44,097 bases of DNA, taken from contig PDZS01000038.1 of the NCBI GenBank assembly GCA_002753225.1, positions 1-44,097 on the forward strand. Direction: 5' to 3'. The position numbers were made by a program, and so were the translations under genes. Position 1 is the stretch's first letter. The number at the start of each line of letters is the position of its first letter. This DNA is from Deltaproteobacteria bacterium YD0425bin51 (GTDB lineage: Bacteria; Desulfobacterota; Desulfobacteria; Desulfobacterales; YD0425bin51). The notes under the pieces were generated by a model. The model saw only the letters and a list, made by a program, of their open reading frames with translations, had not been told where the DNA came from and made no database searches. Shown piece by piece: positions 7,598 through 15,497 of this stretch.

Positions 7598-8739
7598 AAG
7601 GTAGAGTTAGAACTGGAGCTCATTATTGGACAGGTGATATAGCTTGCGCTGAAGGAGCATTGGCAGCAGGTTGTATGTTTTTTGGAGGGTATCCTATAAC
7701 GCCTGCTACTGAAATTGCTGAACATATGTCAGAAAGACTTCCTGAGGTTTTAGGAACATTTATTCAAATGGAAGATGAAATTGCTGCAATGGCAGCAATA
7801 CTTGGAGCTTCTTGGGCAGGAGCTAAAAGTATGACCGCTACATCAGGACCTGGTTTTAGCCTTATGATGGAAAATCTTGGTTTGGGAATTTGTACAGAAA
7901 CTCCTTGTGTGGTAGTAAATGTTCAAAGGCCAGGACCATCAACTGGACTTCCAACTTTGGGTGCGCAAGGTGATATGATGCAGGCAAGGTGGGGTTCTCA
8001 TGGACATTATGAAATAATAGCTATGTCTCCATGCTCACCACAGGAAACTTTTTACCAGACAATTGAAGCATTTAATTTAAGCGAGATTTATCGTGTACCT
8101 GTTTTAATAATGACAGATGAGATAGTAGGGCATATGAGTGAGAAGGTTATTGTGCCAGATGCCAAAGATATAGTAATCTTGAATAGACCAAAACCTAAAG
8201 GTAAAAAAGAAAATTTCAAACCATATGCAGCAGGTAGAAATGGAATTCCACCAATGCCATCTGCGGGTGAAGGTTATAATGTTCATATTACTGGTTTAAC
8301 CCATGATGAAAGAGGTTATCCAGTTATGACTCCAGAGGCTCAAGTTGAAATGGTTCAGAGAATAGTAGATAAAATAAGAAATAATTGTCATGATATTATT
8401 AAAACTGAGAGCCATCTTTTGGAAGATGCTGATATAGTAGTTGTTTCTTATGGCATATCAAGCAGGACTAGTTTATCTGCTGTTTATGAGGCTAGAAAAT
8501 GCGGAATTAAGGCTGGACTTTTGAGATTAATTACTGTTTGGCCATTTCCTTGTGAAGAAATTAGGGCTTTGGCTAAAAGGGTCAAAGGATTTGTAACAGT
8601 TGAAATTAATTTGGGGCAGATTCATCTAGAAGTTGAGCGTTGTTCAGAAGGAAAAGCTCCTGCAATATTGGTTGGGCATCCAGGTGGAACAATAATTACA
8701 CCAGATGATGTCTTAAAAGTTTTAAAGGAGGCATTTTAA
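7594..8739 (+). CDS. korA: 2-oxoacid:ferredoxin oxidoreductase alpha subunit (2-oxoglutarate type)
   Basis: This 381-residue subunit has the core-domain motif GGYPITPATEIAEHM near residue 30, QMEDEIAAMAAILGASWAGA, TSGPGFSLMMENLG and QRPGPSTGLPT, all typical of KorA/VorB. The C-terminal transketolase-like domain follows (SYGISSRTS, LRLITVWPFP). Together with korB it oxidatively decarboxylates a 2-oxoacid to an acyl-CoA and CO2 with reduction of ferredoxin. The order Fd-alpha-beta-(TA)-gamma resembles 2-oxoglutarate oxidoreductases of anaerobes, but branched-chain 2-oxoacids cannot be excluded. The ATG overlaps the upstream stop, and korB starts at the very next base after this stop. Confidence 0.93.
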   Translation: MKGRVRTGAHYWTGDIACAEGALAAGCMFFGGYPITPATEIAEHMSERLPEVLGTFIQMEDEIAAMAAILGASWAGAKSMTATSGPGFSLMMENLGLGICTETPCVVVNVQRPGPSTGLPTLGAQGDMMQARWGSHGHYEIIAMSPCSPQETFYQTIEAFNLSEIYRVPVLIMTDEIVGHMSEKVIVPDAKDIVILNRPKPKGKKENFKPYAAGRNGIPPMPSAGEGYNVHITGLTHDERGYPVMTPEAQVEMVQRIVDKIRNNCHDIIKTESHLLEDADIVVVSYGISSRTSLSAVYEARKCGIKAGLLRLITVWPFPCEEIRALAKRVKGFVTVEINLGQIHLEVERCSEGKAPAILVGHPGGTIITPDDVLKVLKEAF

Positions 8740-9555
8740 ATGCAACCTGATCATCCATTAAATGATTTGCTTAGAAAAGATCGTATTCCTCATATCTGGT
8801 GTTCAGGATGTGGAATTGGAACTATATTTTCAGCATGTTTAAACGCCATTAAAGCAAGTGAAATAGACTTAAGTAAAGTAGTTATGGTTTCAGGAATAGG
8901 CTGCTCAGGTCGAGGAGCTGGATATATTAATGTTGATTCTTTTCATACTACTCATGGAAGAGCAATCCCTTTTGCAACAGGAATGAAACTTGCGAATCCA
9001 AGTCTTCATGTTATAGTCTTCAGTGGAGATGGTGATTTGTTTGCAATTGGAGGTAATCATTTTATTCATGCTGCAAGGCGTAATATTGAGCTTACAGTTA
9101 TATGTGTAAATAATTTGAATTATGGAATGACAGGAGGGCAAGCTGCAGCTACAACTCCAAATAGAGCAAAAACAACTACAACTCCATTAGGAAATCCAGA
9201 GTCTCCTTTTAATCTTCCGCTTTTAGCTTATGCATCTGGAGCAACTTATGTAGCTAGATGGACAATGCTTCATACCAGAGATTTAACTAATTCAATAAAA
9301 GAGGCCTTGCAAAAAAAAGGATTTTCTTTTATTGAAGCACTTTGTCCATGTCCTGTAAATTATGGACGAAGGAATAAATTGAGACCATTGGATGTTTTTA
9401 AGGCGTATCAACAAAAAAGTATTGTAAAAAATGGAGCAAATCCAATTGAGATAGATGCTGATTCTGATAAAGGAATAATAGTAGGAAAATTTATTGATAC
9501 AGAGCGCCCAACTTATACAGAGATGTATAACAAGATTTATAGGTCAAAAGGATGA
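8740..9555 (+). CDS. korB: 2-oxoacid:ferredoxin oxidoreductase beta subunit, TPP-binding
   Basis: This 271-residue protein has CSGCGIG (21-27), GIGCSGRG (53-59), SFHTTHGRA and the TPP/Mg motif SGDGDLFAIGGNH (95-107) followed by NNLNYGMTGGQ. The Cys residues of CSGC and GIGC are candidates for binding the proximal [4Fe-4S] cluster. It pairs with korA in the catalytic core. The ribosome site (AAAGGAGG) lies inside the end of korA. After the stop, only 4 bp separate it from an antitoxin gene, which breaks the usual beta-gamma adjacency. Confidence 0.93.
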   Translation: MQPDHPLNDLLRKDRIPHIWCSGCGIGTIFSACLNAIKASEIDLSKVVMVSGIGCSGRGAGYINVDSFHTTHGRAIPFATGMKLANPSLHVIVFSGDGDLFAIGGNHFIHAARRNIELTVICVNNLNYGMTGGQAAATTPNRAKTTTTPLGNPESPFNLPLLAYASGATYVARWTMLHTRDLTNSIKEALQKKGFSFIEALCPCPVNYGRRNKLRPLDVFKAYQQKSIVKNGANPIEIDADSDKGIIVGKFIDTERPTYTEMYNKIYRSKG

Positions 9556-9559
9556 TTTT

Positions 9560-9799
9560 ATGGAAATTTCAGATATAAAAAATAGTATATCCCAATTACC
9601 TTTAAATGAACAGGCTGCTATAGCACAATGGATTATAGCTAATTTTGATGAGAGTGATATAGATAAAGATGTAATCGATATAGCTTGGCGTAAGGAAATT
9701 AGAAAAAGGGTTAATGAAGTTAAATCTGGAAAAGTCAAAATGATAGCTTCTGAAGAAATGTGGAAAGATTTATTATTTGAATATGAAAAGACAAGTTGA
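9560..9799 (+). CDS. Antitoxin of a RelE/ParE-type module (addiction module component family)
   Basis: The ATG at 9560 follows AAAGGATG and gives 79 residues. An in-frame start at 9494 would lie deep inside korB and is rejected. The sequence MEISDIKNSISQLPLNEQAA, DIAWRKEIRKRVNEVKSGKV and EEMWKDLL fits the unstable-antitoxin family in which W-x-x-E-I-x-x-R and a short C-terminal helix bind the toxin. It overlaps the toxin gene by 17 bp. It is expected to neutralise the toxin and may repress its own promoter, but no separate promoter is visible. It lies between korB and korC, so it is probably read with the metabolic operon. Confidence 0.82.
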   Translation: MEISDIKNSISQLPLNEQAAIAQWIIANFDESDIDKDVIDIAWRKEIRKRVNEVKSGKVKMIASEEMWKDLLFEYEKTS

Positions 9800-10079
9800 A
9801 TATCATCCAGCAGCTAAAGAAGAAATTTATGAAGCTATAATTTGGTACGAAGATAAAGTTGAAGGACTTGGATTAGAACTAATGTTTGAATTAAAACAAG
9901 CAGAGCATAGAATTATTCAAGAACCTGAGATGTGGCATAAATATGAATCAGAAACTAGAAGATATTTATTAAAAAGGTTCCCTTATGCTATCATTTATAT
10001 GATAGCAGGGAAGAAAATTCAGATTATTGCTTTTGCTCATTATAAAAGAAAGCCAGGATATTGGGAAGATAGAGTATGA
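9783..10079 (+). CDS. RelE/ParE-family toxin
   Basis: This 98-residue protein starts at the ATG at 9783, inside the antitoxin gene. It has the family's order of elements: VEYHPAAKEEIYEAIIWYED (strand, then helix), then GLGLELMFELKQAEHRI, RYLLKRFPYAIIYMI and a final AFAHYKRKPGYW. The central LLKRFPYAIIY and the terminal HYKRKPGYW segments are those that carry conserved basic residues. Family members either cut mRNA on the ribosome or poison gyrase; the sequence does not decide which. The toxin stop overlaps the korC ATG (ATGA), so the toxin is translationally coupled to a metabolic subunit. Confidence 0.85.
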   Translation: MKRQVEYHPAAKEEIYEAIIWYEDKVEGLGLELMFELKQAEHRIIQEPEMWHKYESETRRYLLKRFPYAIIYMIAGKKIQIIAFAHYKRKPGYWEDRV

Positions 10080-10657
10080 ATAATCTTAAAAAAGAAATTA
10101 TTATTACAGGATTTGGAGGGCAGGGGATTATTTTAGCAGGAAAAATTGTTGGCATGGCTTCTGCTCTTTACGATAACAAAGAAAGTACGTTTGTTCAATC
10201 TTATGGTCCAGAATCAAGAGGAGGGTTTTGCAGCGCTCAGGTTGTTATCTCAGATAAAACTATTGATTATCCTTATATAAAGAAGCCTGATATTTTGGTT
10301 TGTATGTCACAGGGGGGGTATGACAAGTTTATTTATAATCTTAAGGAAGATGGAACCTTAATTATTGATTCTGATTTGGTAAAATCGAATATACAAAGAG
10401 AAGAATATTTTTCCATTCCTGCAACTAGAATTGCTGAAGAAATGGGAAGAAAAATGATGGCAAATATTATAATGGTTGGTTTTGTGACTTCTGTAACTCA
10501 TGTAGTTTCATTGGAAGCTGCAAAAAAAACAGTTCTAGAGTCAGTACCAAAAGGAACAGAGAAGTTAAATACTGAGGCTTTTATTAAAGGCTATGATTAT
10601 GGCATGGCTACGCTTAAAAGCAGAGAAAAGAAAGCCTCTGGAAATATAGGAGCATAA
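10076..10657 (+). CDS. korC: 2-oxoacid:ferredoxin oxidoreductase gamma subunit
   Basis: This 193-residue protein shows the gamma-subunit pattern: ITGFGGQGIILAGKIVG at the start, QSYGPESRGGFCSAQVVIS and DILVCMSQGGYDKF. This domain closes over the CoA-binding site and holds the other two subunits together. It normally follows korB directly; here the toxin-antitoxin pair intervenes. The next gene starts 3 bp after its stop. It might also serve the second, gamma-less oxidoreductase (PorAB) encoded downstream (inference). Confidence 0.92.
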   Translation: MNNLKKEIIITGFGGQGIILAGKIVGMASALYDNKESTFVQSYGPESRGGFCSAQVVISDKTIDYPYIKKPDILVCMSQGGYDKFIYNLKEDGTLIIDSDLVKSNIQREEYFSIPATRIAEEMGRKMMANIIMVGFVTSVTHVVSLEAAKKTVLESVPKGTEKLNTEAFIKGYDYGMATLKSREKKASGNIGA

Positions 10658-10659
10658 AG

Positions 10660-13600
10660 ATGAAACGCGCCAAAGATAGACTTCATAGGGTGATTGTCAT
10701 TGGTGCAACGCCAGCTGGTATTGCAGCAGTAAACAAGCTTGGAGAATTAGGAATACCTGTTGCGCTTGTAGATGAGAATACAGATATTGATAACAAACTT
10801 TCTAATTGGAAATTTCCATCAGGAATGCCATTTAATCATGGTCATAGGCCAGGGCTTATAAGAATACTTAGAAACCCTGTAATAGAATGTTTAATGCCTG
10901 CAAAAGTAACTCAGATTGAACATAATCCCCAAGGCTTTCATGTAACATTAAAACGTGATGAGACTTTTATTGATTCAGAGCGCTGTATACTCTGCGGGAA
11001 ATGCGTAAATAACTGTATTGTATTAAATGAAGAAGGTAAAAAGCCTATTTATTTCAACAGCAGAAGAAGTCTTCCAGGAGCAGCTGTAATAGATAAGCGT
11101 AAAAAACCTCTATGTCAGGCAAATTGTCCTCTGGGTGTTAATGCTCAAGGCTACATTGCATTAGTTAAAGCTGGTAAATTTAAGCAGGCTTTGGAATTAA
11201 TCAGAAAAGATAATGTTTTGCCCGGTATTTGCGGACGTATTTGCACTAGAAGTTGTGAAGTTAATTGCAGAAGGGGAGAAATAGATGAACCAGTTGCAAT
11301 TAGAGATATCAAGAGGTTTGTGTATGATCATACATGGGATGCTGGAGAAAAGATAACTACTCAAAGGAAAGAAAAAATTGCAGTAATTGGTTCAGGTCCA
11401 GCAGGTCTTGCTGCTGCTGCTGATTTAGCTAGATTTGGCTTTCAAGTCACAATTTTTGAAAAAGAAAAAGAAGCAGGGGGACTTCTTAGGTATGGTATTG
11501 GAGCGCATAGATTACCAAAAGAAGTAGTTGATGGCGAGATAGAATATATAAAAAAGCTTGGTGTAAATATTTTAACTGCTCATCCGATTAATGTTTCATC
11601 TGATTTAGAAAAATTGAAGGAAGAATTTGATGCAGTAATAGTTGCTACAGGAGCTGGGATAGATAAGAAATTAAATATAACTGGTGAAAATTTGGATGGA
11701 ATTTATGGGTGTGTATCTCTTTTAAGCAAATTATATAAAGATGAAATAAAAAAGCTTAACGAAAATATAGCAGTTATTGGAGATGGTAATTCTGCCTTTG
11801 ATTTAGCGAGAATACTTGTAAGATTGGGCGCAAAAGTTACAATAATTTCATGGTTTTCTCATGACATGATTCCAGCTAGTAAAGAAGAAATTCATGCGGC
11901 TTTAGAAGAGAGAATTATTATTAAGGACTCAATTCAAGTAGTAGAATTTATAGGGGATAATGGCAAACTTCAAAAAATTAAAGTTGCACCTACAATGCCA
12001 GGTCCTCCTGATAAAAATGGTATTTGCTGGCCAATAATCATACCTGAAGCTGAAAATATTGAACTTGATTTTAGTATGGCAGTAGTTGCCATTGGTCAGC
12101 ATAGTGAAAATCTTAAATTAAGTGGTATATATTTAGCTGGAGACAGATCAACTGGTCCTTCATCAGTTGTTTATGCAATGGCTTCTGGAAGAGCATGCGC
12201 TAAAAATATTTATAGAGATATATGTAAAACAGAACCTGATTCGGGTGTTTGCATCTTAAGACCTGAAAATAAAGATTTTACACCTATTCCAATAGATATC
12301 CCTTCTATATCAAGACAAAAAATGCCAGAAAGACAGATTGTTGCTAGAACTAATAATTTTAGTGAGGTTGCTTTAGGGTTTACTGAAATCCAAGCAATAG
12401 CTGAGGCAGAAAGGTGTCTTCAATGTGGAGGATGCTGTGAGTGTTTATCATGTCTCGAAGAATGTGGCGAAGTAGGTGCTATAAATCATGGAGAGGATTC
12501 ATCTGAGCTTGTCGAACACTGCGGGGTAATAATTGTTGCAGATCCTAATAAAGCTCCTGAAATAAGTGGTGAAGACGTAATTTCAGCATATGGAGACAAA
12601 AACGGGGAATCTGATTTATATGAAATGATTATAAGAGGGTATGCAGCAGCAGGGTCTGCTATGACTTTGCTTACACAAACATCCCATAGACCAAAAGGTC
12701 ATGTTGTATCATTTGCATCTCCTGCTGAATCTCTGCTTCCAGATATTAGAATTGGTGTTTTTGTTTGTAAGTGTAATTCAAGCATTGGCTGGCTTGATGG
12801 AATGACTGAATATGTTCAAAAAATAAAAGAATTTAAAGATGTTGTTTATACTGAAGTTTTAAATTCAGCATGTATAGCTGATTCTGTCTCTCATATTCTT
12901 TGGACTATTCGTGAAAAAGGGATTACTAGAATTGTTCTTGCTTCCTGCATATGTTGTCCCCTTAATTTTGTTTGTAGCGCATGCACAGATCAAAGAAGCA
13001 GATTGAAATCTCTCCTTTTTGGAGGAACTGGAATAAACAGATCAATGGTTGAAACATGTAATATTAGAGGGGAGGCGCTTAGACTTACAAAAAAAGAACC
13101 TGAAAAAGCAATGGAGCTATTTAGAGGCTTAATTAATCGTTCCATAAAAAGAGCAAGAAGGCTTAAAAATCTTCAGACAGTTGCTAGAAATTACAATCTT
13201 GCAATAGCAGTTATTGGTGAATCTGAAGCATCTTTAAATAGTGCTCTTACGCTAGCCAAATCTGGTATTGAGGTTTTGTTATATGGGAGTTTTGATAAAA
13301 AAAGTATTTCATACCCTAATATTCATTATTTTAAAGATTTTTTAGTCACAGCTTTAGGCGGAACTGCAGGAAATTTTCAATTGTACGTTGAAGCTGGAGA
13401 AAAAAAGCAGGTAATTGAGGTTGGAGCAGTAATTATAGATGAATCATATAGAAAAAAGATGAAGTACGTTCACAAGCAAGGTGTTGAAAATATGGAATTT
13501 TCAATGCAACGACATGGAATATCAGGGATTCCTTTCTTCTATCCAGGTGCCACTTCTATTTCAGGTCTTTATCTATGTGAACCAATAGAAAGGCTTAATT

Positions 13601-13914
13601 TAAAAACGGAGATGGGAGTAAGCGCAGCAGTTCAGGCTGCTTCTGTTATGCCAAGAGGTCCAAGGCAAAGCAAGGGTTATACAGTTATAGTTGATGAAGG
13701 GCTTTGCAGAGGCTGCGGACGTTGCTTTAAAGTATGTCATTACAGGGCAATTAGTTTTCATGAAAATAAAGTTGGTGGTTGGTGTGCTATGGTAGATGAG
13801 GCGCTGTGTAAAGGATGCGGAAATTGTATTTCTGTATGTCCTTCTAATGCTGCAGACAGCCCTTATCGTGATCAAACATATTTAGAAAATGCACTCTATG
13901 AGTTGCTAATGTAG
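10660..13914 (+). CDS. HdrA/GltD fusion flavoprotein with several Fe-S clusters
   Basis: This 1084-residue multidomain protein has, in order: a flavin-type GATPAG motif (15-20); CILCGKCVNNC (109-119); a GltD-type N-terminal Fe-S domain (C152, C156, CGRICTRSCEVNC 191-203); a FAD site GSGPAGLAAA (244-253) followed by GGLLRYGI; a second dinucleotide fold GDGNSAFD (374-381); a Cys-rich HdrA-like insert (CLQCGGCCECLSC 586-598); an HdrA-like segment (FVCKCNSS 701-708, CICCPLNFVCSAC 763-775, ETCNIRGEAL 798-807); and a C-terminal 2[4Fe-4S] ferredoxin (CRGCGRCFKVC 1016-1026, CKGCGNCISVC 1050-1060). Family knowledge: HdrA proteins bifurcate electrons at FAD, and GltD/NfnB modules use NAD(P)H. It follows korC by 3 bp and precedes the MvhD-HdrC-HdrB fusion. 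Its NADPH-side Arg motif is missing (see findings). Confidence 0.85.
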   Translation: MKRAKDRLHRVIVIGATPAGIAAVNKLGELGIPVALVDENTDIDNKLSNWKFPSGMPFNHGHRPGLIRILRNPVIECLMPAKVTQIEHNPQGFHVTLKRDETFIDSERCILCGKCVNNCIVLNEEGKKPIYFNSRRSLPGAAVIDKRKKPLCQANCPLGVNAQGYIALVKAGKFKQALELIRKDNVLPGICGRICTRSCEVNCRRGEIDEPVAIRDIKRFVYDHTWDAGEKITTQRKEKIAVIGSGPAGLAAAADLARFGFQVTIFEKEKEAGGLLRYGIGAHRLPKEVVDGEIEYIKKLGVNILTAHPINVSSDLEKLKEEFDAVIVATGAGIDKKLNITGENLDGIYGCVSLLSKLYKDEIKKLNENIAVIGDGNSAFDLARILVRLGAKVTIISWFSHDMIPASKEEIHAALEERIIIKDSIQVVEFIGDNGKLQKIKVAPTMPGPPDKNGICWPIIIPEAENIELDFSMAVVAIGQHSENLKLSGIYLAGDRSTGPSSVVYAMASGRACAKNIYRDICKTEPDSGVCILRPENKDFTPIPIDIPSISRQKMPERQIVARTNNFSEVALGFTEIQAIAEAERCLQCGGCCECLSCLEECGEVGAINHGEDSSELVEHCGVIIVADPNKAPEISGEDVISAYGDKNGESDLYEMIIRGYAAAGSAMTLLTQTSHRPKGHVVSFASPAESLLPDIRIGVFVCKCNSSIGWLDGMTEYVQKIKEFKDVVYTEVLNSACIADSVSHILWTIREKGITRIVLASCICCPLNFVCSACTDQRSRLKSLLFGGTGINRSMVETCNIRGEALRLTKKEPEKAMELFRGLINRSIKRARRLKNLQTVARNYNLAIAVIGESEASLNSALTLAKSGIEVLLYGSFDKKSISYPNIHYFKDFLVTALGGTAGNFQLYVEAGEKKQVIEVGAVIIDESYRKKMKYVHKQGVENMEFSMQRHGISGIPFFYPGATSISGLYLCEPIERLNLKTEMGVSAAVQAASVMPRGPRQSKGYTVIVDEGLCRGCGRCFKVCHYRAISFHENKVGGWCAMVDEALCKGCGNCISVCPSNAADSPYRDQTYLENALYELLM

Positions 13915-13921
13915 ATTTAAT

Positions 13922-15490
13922 ATGCATAAAAATAATATTATCTTATATCTTTGTAATTGGGGACCGCATGTTGCTTTTCAAGACCTTTTAGATAAATGTG
14001 CAGATATTCCCCATGAAATTAAAATGATTCGAATTCCATGTACTGGAAGAATCAGTAAAACACTTTTATTTAAAGCTTTTGAAATTGGAGCAGACGGCGT
14101 TGCATTAGTAGGATGTGTTGCTGGAACATGCCGTTACGGTAGTGGAACTAATGTAGCTGAAAAGAATGTTGAAGATACTCGTAATATTTTGGATTTGTTG
14201 GGAATTGGCAAAGAAAGATTAGAGCTTGCTACTTTTTTACCTGACGATTCCAATGAGTTGTTAGAATTTCTTAAAAGATTTTCTCAAAATATTCAAAAAA
14301 TTGGCAAAAGTCCCATAGTTCATCAAAAAATAGATTTTGAAAAGAGATTAATTTCCAGAGAAAAAATTGGTTCTATACTAAAGAAACATAATATTTATGT
14401 ATGTCAAGATTGTGGTAAATGTTCTTCTGGATGTTCTTTGGCTCTTTCAGGAAAAACATTTTCACCGAGAAGTGTTGCAAATTCTTTGATTGCTGGTGAT
14501 ATTTATTCTGAAAATGTATTTAAGGATATTTGGTCATGCCTGACTTGTGGCAAGTGTTATGATATATGTCCCATGGCTGTTAATTTTCCAGAATTTATAA
14601 GAGATATTCGAGAACTTTTTAGAACACATGGCATGTCACCACGTGAAACACATGGCGGTTTTTTCCAATCTCTTATGAGAACTATGATCTCTCCTGATAT
14701 TAAACCATTGCATTGGCAATATTTACCAGAGGGGATAAGGTTGAACAAAGAAAGCAAAACATTATTTTTTGGGGGATGCAGTCCTTATTTTGATACTTTT
14801 TTTAGAAATCACCTTACTGTTTCTACATTTGACATTATGGTTGATAGTCTTAAAGTTCTTAATTTTTTTGATATTGAGCCTGCTATTCTTGAAAATGAAA
14901 GATGCTGTGGTCATGACCTTCTTTGGTCTGGAGACTTAAATAGTTTTTTAGAACTTGCAAAACTAAATAGTAATATAATCAATTCTAAAGGTTTTGATAC
15001 AATAGTGACAAGTTGCCCTGAATGTTTAAAAACATTATTATACGACTATCCTAAATATGGAATAAAATTAAATCCAAAAGTTGTTCATATTTATGATCTT
15101 CTTGAATCAGAAATCGATAAGGGGGCTGTCAGTTTTAAAAAATTTGATAAAAAAATGTTATTTAAAGAAGCATGCAGGTTAGATTTAGGCGAAAACGAGC
15201 AAAGTAAGAAACTTGTGGAACGTTTTAAAAAGATTCAAGATATTTCTGTGATACCAAATGAATGCTGTGGCAATTCTTCATGGGTAGGATGCGACGCTTT
15301 CAGTAAAGCACTTCAGACAAAACAGCTGAAACAAGCCAGAAATATGGGATTTGATTTAATAGTAACATCTTGTCCAAAATGCCAAATACATTTAAAATGC
15401 GCTATGGAAGATGTTTTCATTGGAAAAGAGCTAGAAATAGAAATGATGGATTTAACTAGTGTTATTGCAAAAACAATTTTTTGGACATGA
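13922..15490 (+). CDS. MvhD-HdrC-HdrB fusion protein
   Basis: This 522-residue protein joins three subunits that are separate elsewhere. Residues 1-120 match MvhD/FrhD, the [2Fe-2S] protein that links HdrA to its electron donor (C11 in LCNWGP, C40 in CTGR, C65 and C70 in GCVAGTC, then RYGSGT). Residues 140-235 are HdrC-like with two [4Fe-4S] motifs (CQDCGKCSSGC 161-171, CLTCGKCYDIC 206-216). Residues 280-520 are HdrB-like with two CCG domains: C286, C328-C329, C365/C368 and C418, C448-C449, C484/C487. The last set could form the noncubane [4Fe-4S] pair that reduces disulfides. It is probably the partner of the HdrA/GltD fusion. The acceptor (heterodisulfide, thiol-disulfide or other) is unknown. 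Confidence 0.88.
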   Translation: MHKNNIILYLCNWGPHVAFQDLLDKCADIPHEIKMIRIPCTGRISKTLLFKAFEIGADGVALVGCVAGTCRYGSGTNVAEKNVEDTRNILDLLGIGKERLELATFLPDDSNELLEFLKRFSQNIQKIGKSPIVHQKIDFEKRLISREKIGSILKKHNIYVCQDCGKCSSGCSLALSGKTFSPRSVANSLIAGDIYSENVFKDIWSCLTCGKCYDICPMAVNFPEFIRDIRELFRTHGMSPRETHGGFFQSLMRTMISPDIKPLHWQYLPEGIRLNKESKTLFFGGCSPYFDTFFRNHLTVSTFDIMVDSLKVLNFFDIEPAILENERCCGHDLLWSGDLNSFLELAKLNSNIINSKGFDTIVTSCPECLKTLLYDYPKYGIKLNPKVVHIYDLLESEIDKGAVSFKKFDKKMLFKEACRLDLGENEQSKKLVERFKKIQDISVIPNECCGNSSWVGCDAFSKALQTKQLKQARNMGFDLIVTSCPKCQIHLKCAMEDVFIGKELEIEMMDLTSVIAKTIFWT

Positions 15491-15497
15491 AAGTGTG

